Program-made: the position numbers and the translations under genes
Assembly: GCF_017742835.1 (NCBI RefSeq)
Contig: NZ_CP072392.1
Span: 831,388-895,387 of the forward strand
Direction: 5' to 3'
Source: Aquabacter sp. L1I39
GTDB taxonomy: Bacteria; Pseudomonadota; Alphaproteobacteria; Rhizobiales; Xanthobacteraceae
Length of the DNA stretch: 64,000 nt
Notes under the pieces: generated by a model
Told to the model about the DNA's origin: nothing
The model's database searches: none
What the model saw: the letters and a program-made list of their open reading frames with translations, nothing else
Shown here: one piece after another, positions 10,255-19,553 of the stretch
Position numbering within the stretch: position 1 is the stretch's first letter
Layout: every line of letters begins with the position of its first letter

Positions 10255-10303
10255 CCCCCGCATCCGGTGGAAGGGGGCGGTGACCGGATGCGGGGTTCTC
10301 CGC
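10255..10303. repeat. Hairpin repeat copy 2 (REP-like)
   Basis: Second copy of the 49-base unit: arms CCCCGCATCCGGT at 10256-10268 and ACCGGATGCGGGG at 10283-10295 around a 14-base spacer, followed by TTCTCCGC. By eye it differs from copy 1 at about seven positions, nearly all in the spacer, so the arms seem to be what is conserved. It lies 174 bases from copy 1, start to start. Confidence 0.75.
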
Positions 10304-10382
10304 CAGCGCCCGGCCCGGTTGCGGTCTGGCCGGGCGCTGGAGAAGAGGGAAGAGGGCGCGCAGCGCCCCGTGAAACGCCGCC

Positions 10383-13300
10383 TCACTGCGCTGCCGGCAC
10401 CGCCGGCGGCTGCGCCGCCGCAGCGGCAGGAACGGCAGGCGCAGGCGCGCCCAGCTTCACCCGGAACCAGGCGGCATACATGGCCGGCACCGACACCAGG
10501 GTGAGCACGGTCGCCACCAGGAGGCCGCCCATGATGGTGATGGCCATGGGCCCCCAGAACACAGAATGGGTCAGCGGGATCATGCCCAGAACCGCCGCCA
10601 GCGCGGTCAGCACCACTGGTCGGGCCCGCCGCAAGGTGGCGTCCACGATGGCCTCCGCCGGGGCATGGCCGGCGGCGATGTCCGTGTCGATCTGATCCAC
10701 CAGGATCACAGTGTTGCGCATGATCATGCCGGCGAGCGCGATCAGCCCCAGCAGCGCCACGAAGCCGAAGGGCTGGTGGCTGACCAGGAGCGCGGCGGTG
10801 GCGCCGATGAGCCCGAGCGGCGCGGTCACCAGCACCAAAGCGAGGCGCGAGAAGCTCTGGAGCTGGACCATCAGGATGGACAGCATGGTGATGATCATGA
10901 GCGGGAACACGGCGGCCAGCGCCTTGTTGGCCTTGGCGCTCTCCTCCACCGAGCCGCCCACCTCCACCCGGTAGCCGGTCGGCAGGCCGGCTTTCAGCGC
11001 CGACAGGTTGGGCAGGATGCGGGCGGTGACGTCGGGAGCCTGCACGCCGTCCTTGATGTCCGCCCGCACGGTCAGCACCAGGTCGCGGTCGCGCCGCCAC
11101 AGGATCGGCTCCTCGGTGGCATAGAGGATGCGCGCCACTTGCCCCAGCGGCACGGCCACGCCGTTGCGGGTGCCGACCGTGAGGGTGGCGAGCTTTTCCA
11201 GGTCGATGCGCTCTTCCGGCACGGCGCGCGCCACCACGTCGATGAGCAGATTGCCCTCGCGGTGCTGGGTCACGGTATAGCCGGAGAGCAAGGTCTGGAG
11301 CGTCTGCGCCATGTCGGTGGAGGTCAACCCGATGGCGCGGGCGCGGTCCTGGTCCACTTCCAGGGTGATGGACTTCACCCGCTCGCCCCAATTGAGGTGC
11401 GGATCGATCACCGCCGGGTCGCGCGCCACCACGGTGCGCACATCCTCGGCGATCTGGCGCACCAGGATGGGATCGGGGCCGACCACACGGAACTGCACGG
11501 GGAAGCCCACCGGCGGGCCGAACACGAAGCGGTCGACGCGGGCCCGCGCCTCGCTCAGCGCGCCCTCGGCGATGTCGGCATCGAGCTTGTCCTTCAGACG
11601 ATCGCGGGCCTCGGTGTCCTTGGTGACGATGACGATCTCGGCGAAGTTGGGATTGGGCAGCACCGGATTGAGGCCCAGCCAGAAGCGCGGCGTGCCTTGC
11701 CCCACATAGGTGGTGGCGGTGACCACGTCCGGATCGCCGGCGAACAGGGCCTCCGCCTTGCGGGCGGTGGCCTCGGTCACCGAGATGGAGGTGCCTTCGG
11801 GCAGGCGCATCTGCAGAAACAGCTCGGAGCGCGTGGAGGTGGGGAAGAATTGCTGCTGCACCGCCCCGAAGCCCACCACCGAGAGGGCGAACAGGCCGAA
11901 GGTGACGCCGATCACCAGGAAGCGGCGGCGCAGGCAGAAGCCGAGCACCCCGCGCAGCAGCCGGTAGAGCCGACCGTCATGCAGATCATGACCGCCATGG
12001 CCGCCGGCACCGGCCTTCTTCTTGAAGTCGGGCAGCAGCATGTAACCCAGATAGGGCGTGAAGATCACCGCCACGAACCAGGAGGCGATCAGCGCAATGC
12101 CCACCACCCAGAAGATGCCGCCGGCATATTCGCCCGACGACGACTTGGCGAAGCCCACCGGCAGGAAGCCGGCCGCCGTCACCAGCGTGCCGGTGAGCAT
12201 GGGAAAGGCGGTGGAGCTCCAGGCGAAGGTGGCCGCGCTCGCCCGATCGAAGCCTTCCTCCATCTTCACCACCATCATCTCGATGGCGATGATGGCGTCG
12301 TCCACCAGCAGACCGAGCGCGATGATGAGGGCGCCCAGCGTGATGCGGTGGAGGTCCATGTCCATGGACAGCATGACCACGAACACGATGGCGAGCACGA
12401 GGGGCACGGAGAGCGCCACCACGATGCCGGTGCGCCAGCCCAGCGACAGGAAGGACACCACCAGCACTATCACCAGCGCCTCGGCAAACGTGCGCAGGAA
12501 CTCACCGACGGAGAGCGAGACGATGTGCGGCTGGTCGGCCACCTGCGTCACGTCGATGCCCACGGGCAGGTCGGCGATGGCCTTGTCCATGGCCGCCTTC
12601 ACATCCTCGCCCCAGGTGATGATGTTCTCGCCCGCCTCCATGGTGACGCCGATGCCCACCGCATCCCGGCCGTTCTGGCGAATGAGGAAGGAGGCGGGGT
12701 CCTCATATCCGCGCCGCACCGTGGCGATGTCGCCCAGGCGGAACACCGCATTGCCCGCCGCCACCGGAACGGCGGCGATGGCCTCGGGCCCGGAAAAGGC
12801 GCCGGACAGGCGCAGATTGATGCGGTCCGCCTTGGTGTCCACGGCGCCGCCCGAGACCACCGCATTCTGCCGTGCCACGGCGTCGAACACCTGCTGCGGG
12901 GTGATGCCGAGGGTGGCCAGGCGCGCGTGGCTGAACTCGATATAGATGCGCTCGGGCCGCTCGCCGATAATGTCCACCTTCTGCACGCCGGGCACCCGGC
13001 GCAGCTTCTGGCGGATGATCTCCGCCTGCCGCTTCAGCTCGGCGGGGGCGACCTGGTCGCCGGAGAGCATGTAGAGATTGGAATAGACGTCGCCATATTC
13101 GTCGTCGAAGAAGGGACCGACCACGCCGGACGGCAACTCGTCCTTCATGTCGTCCACCTTCTTGCGCACCTGGTACCACAGGGGCTTCACGTCCGAGGCG
13201 GGGGTGGAATCTTTCAAGGTCACCTGGATGAAGCTGACGCCCGGGCGGGAATAGGTCTCCACCCGCTCCAGATGGGCGAGGCTCTGGAGCTTCTTCTCGA

Positions 13301-13538
13301 TGGGGTCGGCCACCAGTTCCTGCATCTGGGTGGAGGTCGCGCCCGGCCAGACCGCGCTCACCACCATGACCTTGATGGTGAAGGAGGGATCCTCCGCCCG
13401 GCCCAGGTTGAAGTAGGCAAAGACCCCCGCCGCCGCCACCAGGAGAATGGCGAACAAGGTCAAAGCGCGGTGGGTGATGGCAAGGCGCGAGAGGTTGAAG
13501 CCGCCGGTGGGCGCGCCGTGGGATGCGTCGTCTGACAT
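10383..13538 (-). CDS. RND-family efflux transporter permease subunit (AcrB/HAE-type)
   Basis: Inner-membrane proton-driven drug exporter of about 1051 residues, the usual RND length. Seen: TM1 (LTLFAILLVAAAGVFAYF), porter domains (PEGTSISVTEATARKAE), the TM4 proton-relay aspartates in GLLVDDAIIAIEMM, and the closing segment GPMAITIMGGLLVATVLTLVSVPAMYAAW. Two starts are possible: GTG 13557-13559, overlapping the adaptor stop as GTGA, and ATG 13536-13538, with a better start codon and a GGGGACGGA stretch upstream; I use the ATG. It forms an operon with the adaptor upstream. No outer-membrane channel gene is nearby, so it must borrow a TolC-type channel. Substrate is unknown. Confidence 0.93.
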   Translation of the reverse strand: MSDDASHGAPTGGFNLSRLAITHRALTLFAILLVAAAGVFAYFNLGRAEDPSFTIKVMVVSAVWPGATSTQMQELVADPIEKKLQSLAHLERVETYSRPGVSFIQVTLKDSTPASDVKPLWYQVRKKVDDMKDELPSGVVGPFFDDEYGDVYSNLYMLSGDQVAPAELKRQAEIIRQKLRRVPGVQKVDIIGERPERIYIEFSHARLATLGITPQQVFDAVARQNAVVSGGAVDTKADRINLRLSGAFSGPEAIAAVPVAAGNAVFRLGDIATVRRGYEDPASFLIRQNGRDAVGIGVTMEAGENIITWGEDVKAAMDKAIADLPVGIDVTQVADQPHIVSLSVGEFLRTFAEALVIVLVVSFLSLGWRTGIVVALSVPLVLAIVFVVMLSMDMDLHRITLGALIIALGLLVDDAIIAIEMMVVKMEEGFDRASAATFAWSSTAFPMLTGTLVTAAGFLPVGFAKSSSGEYAGGIFWVVGIALIASWFVAVIFTPYLGYMLLPDFKKKAGAGGHGGHDLHDGRLYRLLRGVLGFCLRRRFLVIGVTFGLFALSVVGFGAVQQQFFPTSTRSELFLQMRLPEGTSISVTEATARKAEALFAGDPDVVTATTYVGQGTPRFWLGLNPVLPNPNFAEIVIVTKDTEARDRLKDKLDADIAEGALSEARARVDRFVFGPPVGFPVQFRVVGPDPILVRQIAEDVRTVVARDPAVIDPHLNWGERVKSITLEVDQDRARAIGLTSTDMAQTLQTLLSGYTVTQHREGNLLIDVVARAVPEERIDLEKLATLTVGTRNGVAVPLGQVARILYATEEPILWRRDRDLVLTVRADIKDGVQAPDVTARILPNLSALKAGLPTGYRVEVGGSVEESAKANKALAAVFPLMIITMLSILMVQLQSFSRLALVLVTAPLGLIGATAALLVSHQPFGFVALLGLIALAGMIMRNTVILVDQIDTDIAAGHAPAEAIVDATLRRARPVVLTALAAVLGMIPLTHSVFWGPMAITIMGGLLVATVLTLVSVPAMYAAWFRVKLGAPAPAVPAAAAAQPPAVPAAQ

Positions 13539-13555
13539 GGATCCGTCCCCGCCGC

Positions 13556-14722
13556 TCACTTGGAGGATGCGGCAGGCGTGGCGCGGGCCACGTCCACCTT
13601 GGCGGGCACCGTGCGCACAACACGGCCAGGGTCCAGCGTCTGGACGCCCATGGTCACCACCTGCTCGCCGCCATTCAGCCCCTCCGACACCAGGGCAGAA
13701 TCCGACGTGTAGCCGGCGACCGTCACGGGCCGCGCCTCCAGGGTATGAGTGGTGGGATCGACCACGAAGACGCGCGGCCCCGCGCCCTTGTCGAACACCG
13801 AGGAGAGCGGCAGGCGCGCCACCTTGGGCACATGGGTGGGATGCAGGATGACGAAGGTGGTCATGCCCAGCGCCACTGTGTCGTCGGCATTCTCGATGCT
13901 GAAGCGGGCGGCATAGGTGCGGCTGGTGGCATCCGCCTGGGGGGACAGCTCGCGCAGGCGGGCCTTGAACACCCGGTCGGGCTCGGCCCAGAGGGTGACC
14001 GTGGCAGTATCGGTACGGGCGGAAGCCAGCGCCGTCTCCGGCAGGGCGACGGCCGCCTCCTTCTCGTCCAAGCGGGCGATGCGCGCCACCGTCTGGCCGG
14101 CGGTGACCACTTGGCCGGGCTCGGCGGACGTGGTCATGACCACGCCGTCCGCATCGGCCTTCAGGTCGGTATAAGCAAGCTGGTTGCGGGCAAGGTCGAG
14201 GGAGCGGCGGGCGCGCTCCAGCCGGCCGGCGGCCTCCTCCTTGGCCACCGACTTGCGGTCCAGGTCCGCATTGGAGGCAAAGCCCCGCGCGGTGAGGGTG
14301 CGATAACGCCCGTCCTCGGCCGCCGTCTGGGCGAGATTGGCGGTGGCGGCGGCGAACTCGGCCTCCGCGCTTTCCAGTTGCAGGCGCAGGTCCTGCGGGT
14401 CGAGGGTGGCGATCACCTGGCCCGCCTGCACCCGTTGACCCACATCCACGAACCGCTGCACCACCTTGCCGCCCACGCGGAAGGACTGGTCGATCTCGCG
14501 GCGGGCCCGCACCACGCCCACGAAGCTCTTGTCGGCTTCGAGAGGGGTCAGCGCCACCGTGATCACCTGCACCGGCCGGGCGGGCGGACCGGCCTCCTCG
14601 GCGGGGGCCGGATCCCCGCAGCCGGCCAGCAGCAGGCCGAACCCAATCACGGGCAAGAGGCGCAGCAAGAACGCGCGCCCGGAGGCGGGCTGGACCGGAT
14701 CAGGGGACGTGAAAGCGGGCAT
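13556..14722 (-). CDS. RND efflux periplasmic adaptor (membrane fusion lipoprotein)
   Basis: A 388-residue adaptor linking the RND pump to an outer-membrane channel. It has a lipoprotein signal (LLPVIGFGLLLAGCGDPAPAEE; lipobox LLAGC near residue 35), then the beta-barrel/lipoyl half motif VGGKVVQRFVDVGQRVQAGQ, a helical hairpin (LESAEAEFAAATANLAQTAAEDGRY) and the matching lipoyl half LKADADGVVMTTSAEPGQVV. The start at ATG 14720-14722 leaves a longer cytoplasmic leader before the hydrophobic segment than usual; an internal start is possible. The stop abuts or overlaps the pump's start, indicating coupled translation. A candidate TetR operator lies 45-68 bases upstream. Confidence 0.9.
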   Translation of the reverse strand: MPAFTSPDPVQPASGRAFLLRLLPVIGFGLLLAGCGDPAPAEEAGPPARPVQVITVALTPLEADKSFVGVVRARREIDQSFRVGGKVVQRFVDVGQRVQAGQVIATLDPQDLRLQLESAEAEFAAATANLAQTAAEDGRYRTLTARGFASNADLDRKSVAKEEAAGRLERARRSLDLARNQLAYTDLKADADGVVMTTSAEPGQVVTAGQTVARIARLDEKEAAVALPETALASARTDTATVTLWAEPDRVFKARLRELSPQADATSRTYAARFSIENADDTVALGMTTFVILHPTHVPKVARLPLSSVFDKGAGPRVFVVDPTTHTLEARPVTVAGYTSDSALVSEGLNGGEQVVTMGVQTLDPGRVVRTVPAKVDVARATPAASSK

Positions 14723-14766
14723 GGCGCGAAGTCCGGTTCAACGAGGTGAAGGGTTACGTATCATCA

Positions 14767-14790
14767 CTGACGAAAGTTCATTTTCGTCAG
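14767..14790. promoter_or_regulatory. Candidate TetR operator upstream of the RND efflux operon
   Basis: Perfect dyad CTGACGAAA (14767-14775), 6-base spacer, TTTCGTCAG (14782-14790). It lies between the tetR stop and the adaptor start. A near-identical dyad stands before tetR itself (15460-15483), so both are likely bound by that repressor. The sequence fact is direct; the assignment to TetR is inference. Confidence 0.7.
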
Positions 14791-14830
14791 AAAAAAGGTA
14801 CAAAAATCCCTGCGCGGGCGGGCGCCGGGG

Positions 14831-15439
14831 TCAGACCGGGGTCGGCGCGAGGGCGCCGAGGAGGAAGCGCATGGTGGCCCGAAGCTGGGCCTCCAGGTCC
14901 TCGTCGATGCACTGGACCACCAGCACCGGGTGGCAGAACCGCACCATGCAGCCCATGATGATCTCGGAGACATCGGCGCTGTCACAGGCGCGAAAGACCC
15001 CATCCGCCGTGCCCTGCGCGAGCACCTGGGCGATCATAGCCTTGATGTTTTCCTTGTGGGCCTCGATCGAGCTCCAATTGTTCTCCATGGCGACCAGGAC
15101 CATGTCATGCACCCGCCGCTCCACCAGGAAATTGTCCCGGTGGTAGCGCAAGATGGCGATGAACATGTCTTCCAGCCGCTGGCCCGGGGGCAGGTCGGCC
15201 CGCGCGATCTCCCGCGTCTCCTGCTCGATCTCGCCGAGGCAGCGGTTGCAGATGGTTTCGACGATGGCGGTCTTGGAAGGGAAGAAGCGATAGACATTGG
15301 CCGGCGACATGCCGAGCTCGGCGGCGATGTCTGCCACCGCCGTCTTGGCAAATCCCATGCGGCGAAACAATTCCTCCGCCACCCGCGCGATGCGCTCGCG
15401 GGTTTCGTCCGCCGTCTCCTTGGGCCGTGTCACTGCCAT
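14831..15439 (-). CDS. TetR/AcrR-family transcriptional regulator of the efflux operon
   Basis: A 202-residue repressor. The N-terminal helix-turn-helix is clear (ETRERIARVAEELFRRMG, then ADIAAELGMSPANVYRFFPS, residues about 10-60); the C-terminal ligand-binding half is helical and resembles the TetR_C domain found in regulators of RND pumps. The longer frame starts within the palindromic promoter, so I use ATG 15437-15439, which follows GGAAGA. It is transcribed in tandem with, and 108 bases upstream of, the RND operon. Matching 24-bp dyads lie before both its own gene and the pump operon, suggesting autoregulation plus control of the pump. The inducer is unknown. Confidence 0.9.
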   Translation of the reverse strand: MAVTRPKETADETRERIARVAEELFRRMGFAKTAVADIAAELGMSPANVYRFFPSKTAIVETICNRCLGEIEQETREIARADLPPGQRLEDMFIAILRYHRDNFLVERRVHDMVLVAMENNWSSIEAHKENIKAMIAQVLAQGTADGVFRACDSADVSEIIMGCMVRFCHPVLVVQCIDEDLEAQLRATMRFLLGALAPTPV

Positions 15440-15459
15440 GGGGTCTTCCAATCTGAATT

Positions 15460-15483
15460 CTGATGAATATCGAAATTCATCAG
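15460..15483. promoter_or_regulatory. Candidate TetR operator upstream of tetR
   Basis: Perfect dyad CTGATGAAT (15460-15468), 6-base spacer, ATTCATCAG (15475-15483), 20 bases before the tetR start. It shares the pattern CTGAYGAAW-N6-WTTCRTCAG with the site at 14767-14790. Location and likeness point to autoregulation. Confidence 0.7.
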
Positions 15484-15586
15484 AAATACGCAAGGGGAAT
15501 TTTCGCGGCGTCCCGCTGCCGCCTCTCCCAGCGGCCCGAACGGCCGCCCCATCCCTTGGGAGTCACACAGGAAAATCCTCGGCAAC

Positions 15587-15620
15587 AAAAAAGCCCTCCC
15601 CCGGGGCCGGGAGAGGGCTT
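15587..15620 (-). terminator. Intrinsic terminator of putA
   Basis: Read on the minus strand, stem AAGCCCTC...GAGGGCTT (15620-15613 with 15598-15591) with additional GC pairing inside, followed by a run of six T (15592-15587). It lies 26 bases after the putA stop. Confidence 0.85.
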
Positions 15621-15645
15621 CAAGCCTCCCAAGGCGGCGCGCGCC

Positions 15646-18600
15646 TCAGCCGATGGTCATCAGCGAGGCATTGCCGCCGGCGGCGGCCGTGTTGGTGCTG
15701 ATGGAGCGCTCCTCCAGCAGCCATTCCAGCGGATAGTCGGCCCCCTCCCCCAGTTCCGAGGCGGAGAGCCCGTGCACCGCCACCAGCGGCCCGTCCCTTT
15801 CCGCCAATTGCCGGTCGAGGGCGAGCAAGGTGTCGGCATCGCCCTCGAACAGCACCGCATCAAGTCGCCCCTCCGGCAGGCCGCGCACCCGCGTGAGGCG
15901 GGTGGCGACGGCGGCCGGCAGGCCTTCCAGCAAACCGTCGAGGGAGGTCGGGGCATCCAGCAGGACCCGATTGCCCGCCGCCAGCGCCGCCCCCACCTGG
16001 AGCACCAGGCCGAGCGAGGTGGCGGGATGGCACAGCACCGTGCCGCGGGCCTTCAGCGCATAGAGGTTGGATTCGCCCACCGGCCCCGCCAGCTCCTGCA
16101 CCCGGCCGGGCAAGGCCCGCTCCGCCAGCCGCGCGCAGCGGGCGACCACCGCCTCGGGCACGCCCTTGGCAGAGAGGTGCGCGCCCCAGGCCAACGCGGC
16201 GGCGTCCGGCGCCGGTGCGGTGCCTTCGGACGGCGCATAAGGCGGGCGCACCGCCAGCAGCCGGTTCACATAAAGCGGCCCGCCTGCCTTGGGGCCGGTG
16301 CCGGACAGGCCGTGCCCGCCAAAAGGCTGCACGCCCACCACGGCGCCGATGAGGTTGCGGTTCACATAGAGATTGCCGGCGCTGGCGCGGGCGGTGACCT
16401 CGGCGATGGTCTCGTCGATGCGGGTGTGAAGGCCGAAGGTGAGCCCATAGCCGGTGGCCGCGATGGCCTGAAGCAGCCCGTCCCGGTCCTCGCGGGCATA
16501 GCGCACCACATGCAGCACCGGGCCGAACACCTCGCGGGTGAGCGCGCCGATGGCATCGATCTCGATGAGGGTCGGGGCGACGAAGGTGCCGTGGCGGCAT
16601 TCCTCCGGCAGGGGCGCCTCCTCGATGGCAAAGCCCTTTTCCCGCATGGCAGCCACATGGGCGAGGATGCCCTCCCGCGCCCCGGCGGTGATGACCGGCC
16701 CCACATCTGTGGCGAGCCGCGCGGGATTGCCGATGCGCAATTCCTTGAGCGCGCCGCGCAGCATAGCCAGCGTGCGGTCGGCGATCTCCTCCTGGAGGCA
16801 CAGGATGCGCAGGGCCGAGCAGCGCTGGCCGGCGGAATCGAAGGCGGAGGCGATCACATCCGCCACCACCTGTTCCGCCAGAGCGGAGGAATCCACCACC
16901 AGGGCATTCTGCCCGCCGGTCTCGGCAATGAGGGGGATCGGCCGGCCATCGGGAGCCAGGCGCTGCGCGAGCGTCGCGCGGATGAGGCGGGCGACTTCTG
17001 TCGAGCCGGTGAACATGACGCCCCGCACGCCGGGATCGGCCACCAGGGCCGCCCCCACCGTGCCATCGCCCGGCAGGAGGATGAGCGCGCCGGGGGGAAC
17101 GCCGGCCTCCCGCAGCATGCCCACCATGGCGGCGGCAATGAGGGGGGTCTCTTCCGCCGGCTTGGCGATCACCGTATTGCCGGCGGCGAGCGCCGCGGCC
17201 ACCTGGCCGGTGAAGATGGCGAGCGGGAAGTTCCAGGGGCTGATGCACACCACCGGACCCAGCGGGCGATGGGTGTCATTGTCGAAGCCCTCCGCCTGCG
17301 CCGCATAATAGCGCAGGAAATCCACCGCCTCGCGCACCTCGCCCACCGCATTGGGCAGGGACTTGCCGGCCTCGCGCACGATCAGTCCGAGCAGGCTCGG
17401 CATGCGCTCTTCCAGCAAATCCGCCGCCCGGCGCAGGCAGCGCGCCCGCTCGTGCGGCGGGGTGGCGGGCCACACGGCGCCAAGGCGGGCGCTCTCCTCC
17501 ACCGCGCGGGCGGCGAGCGCGGGGTCCGCCTCCACCACGCGACCCACTTCGTCCCGCAGATCGGCGGGATTGCGCACGGGGCGCCCCTCCCCTTCCACCG
17601 CGCCATCTGCCAGCAGCGGCTCGGCCAGATGCGCCTCATGGGCACTGGCGAGGAGCGCGCTGCCGAGCGCCGCCAATTGCTGCTCGTTGGAGAGGTCGAG
17701 GCCGGCGGAATTGACGCGCCCATCCGGGAACAGCCGGCGCGGCAAGGCGATGCGCGGATGGGGCGCGCCCTGGGGGCGGATGGCGGCAGCTTCCGCCACC
17801 GGATCGGCGATGAGCGCCTCGATGGGGATGTTCGCGTCCGCGATGCGGTGCACGAAGGAGGTGTTGGCCCCATTCTCCAGCAGCCGCCGGACCAGATAGG
17901 CGAGCAGGGTCTCGTGGGTGCCCACGGGGGCATAGATGCGGCAGGGCCGGTTCAGCTTGTCCGCGCCCACCACCTCTTCATAAAGCGGCTCGCCCATGCC
18001 GTGCAGGCACTGGAACTCATACTGGCCGGGATAATAATTGCCGCCGCCCATGGCCAGGATGGCGGAGAGCGTCTGGGCATTGTGGGTGGCAAATTGCGGG
18101 AAGACCGCGTCGGGCGCGCCCAAGAGCTTGCGGGCGCAGGCGAGATAGGAGACGTCGGTATAGACCTTGCGGGTATAGACCGGGAAGCCTTCCAGGCCAT
18201 CCACCTGGGCGCGCTTGATCTCGGCATCCCAATAGGCGCCCTTCACCAGGCGCACCATCATGCGCCGGCCGCTGCGGCGGGCGAGATCAATGACGAAGTC
18301 GAGCACGAAGGGCGCCCGCTTCTGATAGGCCTGCACCACGAAGCCGATGCCGTTCCAGCCGGCAAGCTCCGGGTCGAAGGCGAGCTGCTCCAGGATGTCG
18401 AGGGAGAGGTCCAGCCGGTCCGCCTCCTCCGCATCGATGTTCAGCCCGATGTCATAGGACCGCGCCAGATGCACGAGCGCGCGCACGCGGGGCAGCAATT
18501 CGGCCAGCACCCGCTCGCGCTGGGCGCGGGAATAGCGCGGATGGAGGGCGGACAGCTTGATGGAGATGCCAGGCCCCTCATAGATGCCGCGCTTGCCGGA

Positions 18601-19515
18601 GGCCTTGCCGATGGCGTGCACCGCCTGCTCGTAGCTGGCGAAATAGCGGTCCGCATCGGCGGCCGTCATGGCCGCCTCGCCCAGCATGTCATAGGAATAG
18701 CGGAAGCCCTTCGCCTCCATCTTGCGGGCATTGGCAAGCGCTTCGGTGATGGTCTGGCCGGAGACGAACTGCTCGCCCATCATGCGCATGGCCAGATCCA
18801 CGCCGGCCCGGATGAGCGGCTCGCCGCCCTTGCCCACAAGGCGCGTGAGCGCCGAGGACAGGCCGCTCTCGCTCGCGGTGGCGGTGAGCTTGCCGGTGAC
18901 GAGCAGCCCCCAAGTGGCCGCGTTCACGAACAAGGAACGGCTGTGGCCGAGATGGGAGAGCCAGTCGCCCCGGCCGATCTTGTCGCGGATCAGGGCATCG
19001 CGGGTGGGGCGGTCGGGGATGCGCAGCAATGCCTCGGCCAGGCACATGAGGGCGACGCCCTCCTGGCTTGAGAGGTCATATTCCCGGATCAGCGCCTCCA
19101 CCGCGCCCCGCCCCGCCTTTTCGCGCAGGGCAGTGACCAGGGTGCGGGCGGTGGCGGCCACCTCGTCGGCCAGCGCATCGGGCAGGCTCGCCTCGGCGAC
19201 AAGGCGCGGGACGCATTCGTCTTCCGGCAGGCGATAGGCGGCGGTAATGCGGCTGCGCAGATGGCCCTCCGCCTTCACGGAGCGGGCGAAGTCGAGGAAG
19301 GGGTTCTCCCCGCCCGTACCCGCCAGGGCTTCGGCCAAAGTCGCGTCCGCGCCGGAAAGATCGGTGGCGCCGCCTTCCGCCTCCAGGCGGTCCAGCAAGG
19401 TGACGAGGGCCTGCTTCAGCATCCAATGGGGCGTGCGCCCATGGCGCTCGGCGGCCAGGCGCAGCCGCTCCCTGAGGGTGTCGTCAACCTTGATGCCGAG
19501 GGTGGTGGTGACCAT
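15646..19515 (-). CDS. putA: Trifunctional proline utilisation protein PutA (proline dehydrogenase/P5C dehydrogenase with DNA-binding domain)
   Basis: A 1289-residue protein oxidising proline to glutamate in two steps. The first ~45 residues (VTTTLGIKVDDTLRERLRLA) are a ribbon-helix-helix domain as in enterobacterial PutA, which represses its own operon. The FAD-dependent proline dehydrogenase follows (EGPGISIKLSALHPRY; MMVRLVKGAYWDAEIKRAQ; YEFQCLHGMGE), then the aldehyde dehydrogenase (SPWNFPLAIFTGQVAAALAA; FTGSTEVA; catalytic Cys in SAGQRCSALR) and the C-terminal extension typical of long PutAs. I chose ATG 19513-19515, since the RHH strand begins there. A minus-strand GGTTGC, the core site known for E. 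coli PutA, lies about 40 bases upstream. No putP lies adjacent. It ends at a strong terminator. Confidence 0.96.
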   Translation of the reverse strand: MVTTTLGIKVDDTLRERLRLAAERHGRTPHWMLKQALVTLLDRLEAEGGATDLSGADATLAEALAGTGGENPFLDFARSVKAEGHLRSRITAAYRLPEDECVPRLVAEASLPDALADEVAATARTLVTALREKAGRGAVEALIREYDLSSQEGVALMCLAEALLRIPDRPTRDALIRDKIGRGDWLSHLGHSRSLFVNAATWGLLVTGKLTATASESGLSSALTRLVGKGGEPLIRAGVDLAMRMMGEQFVSGQTITEALANARKMEAKGFRYSYDMLGEAAMTAADADRYFASYEQAVHAIGKASGKRGIYEGPGISIKLSALHPRYSRAQRERVLAELLPRVRALVHLARSYDIGLNIDAEEADRLDLSLDILEQLAFDPELAGWNGIGFVVQAYQKRAPFVLDFVIDLARRSGRRMMVRLVKGAYWDAEIKRAQVDGLEGFPVYTRKVYTDVSYLACARKLLGAPDAVFPQFATHNAQTLSAILAMGGGNYYPGQYEFQCLHGMGEPLYEEVVGADKLNRPCRIYAPVGTHETLLAYLVRRLLENGANTSFVHRIADANIPIEALIADPVAEAAAIRPQGAPHPRIALPRRLFPDGRVNSAGLDLSNEQQLAALGSALLASAHEAHLAEPLLADGAVEGEGRPVRNPADLRDEVGRVVEADPALAARAVEESARLGAVWPATPPHERARCLRRAADLLEERMPSLLGLIVREAGKSLPNAVGEVREAVDFLRYYAAQAEGFDNDTHRPLGPVVCISPWNFPLAIFTGQVAAALAAGNTVIAKPAEETPLIAAAMVGMLREAGVPPGALILLPGDGTVGAALVADPGVRGVMFTGSTEVARLIRATLAQRLAPDGRPIPLIAETGGQNALVVDSSALAEQVVADVIASAFDSAGQRCSALRILCLQEEIADRTLAMLRGALKELRIGNPARLATDVGPVITAGAREGILAHVAAMREKGFAIEEAPLPEECRHGTFVAPTLIEIDAIGALTREVFGPVLHVVRYAREDRDGLLQAIAATGYGLTFGLHTRIDETIAEVTARASAGNLYVNRNLIGAVVGVQPFGGHGLSGTGPKAGGPLYVNRLLAVRPPYAPSEGTAPAPDAAALAWGAHLSAKGVPEAVVARCARLAERALPGRVQELAGPVGESNLYALKARGTVLCHPATSLGLVLQVGAALAAGNRVLLDAPTSLDGLLEGLPAAVATRLTRVRGLPEGRLDAVLFEGDADTLLALDRQLAERDGPLVAVHGLSASELGEGADYPLEWLLEERSISTNTAAAGGNASLMTIG

Positions 19516-19553
19516 GGCGGAGCTCCGGGTTCCTGCCCGGCAGAGAACAAGGT

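Larger units (their letters stand above)
9883..10382. other. 500-base non-coding interval carrying two hairpin repeats
   Basis: Convergent interval between the ProX-like gene (plus) and the RND transporter gene (minus). Apart from the two palindromic repeats listed separately it has no recognisable gene. Open frames crossing it are rich in Pro, Gly and Arg and look like translated GC-rich filler. Its position between convergent 3' ends is typical for REP-like elements. Confidence 0.6.

Noticed and set aside
10566-13535. 989-codon open frame on the plus strand
   Set aside because: Antisense of the RND transporter, which has all expected motifs on the minus strand.
15463-19071. 1202-codon open frame on the plus strand
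   Set aside because: Opposite strand of putA; Arg/His/Gly-rich with no domain features.
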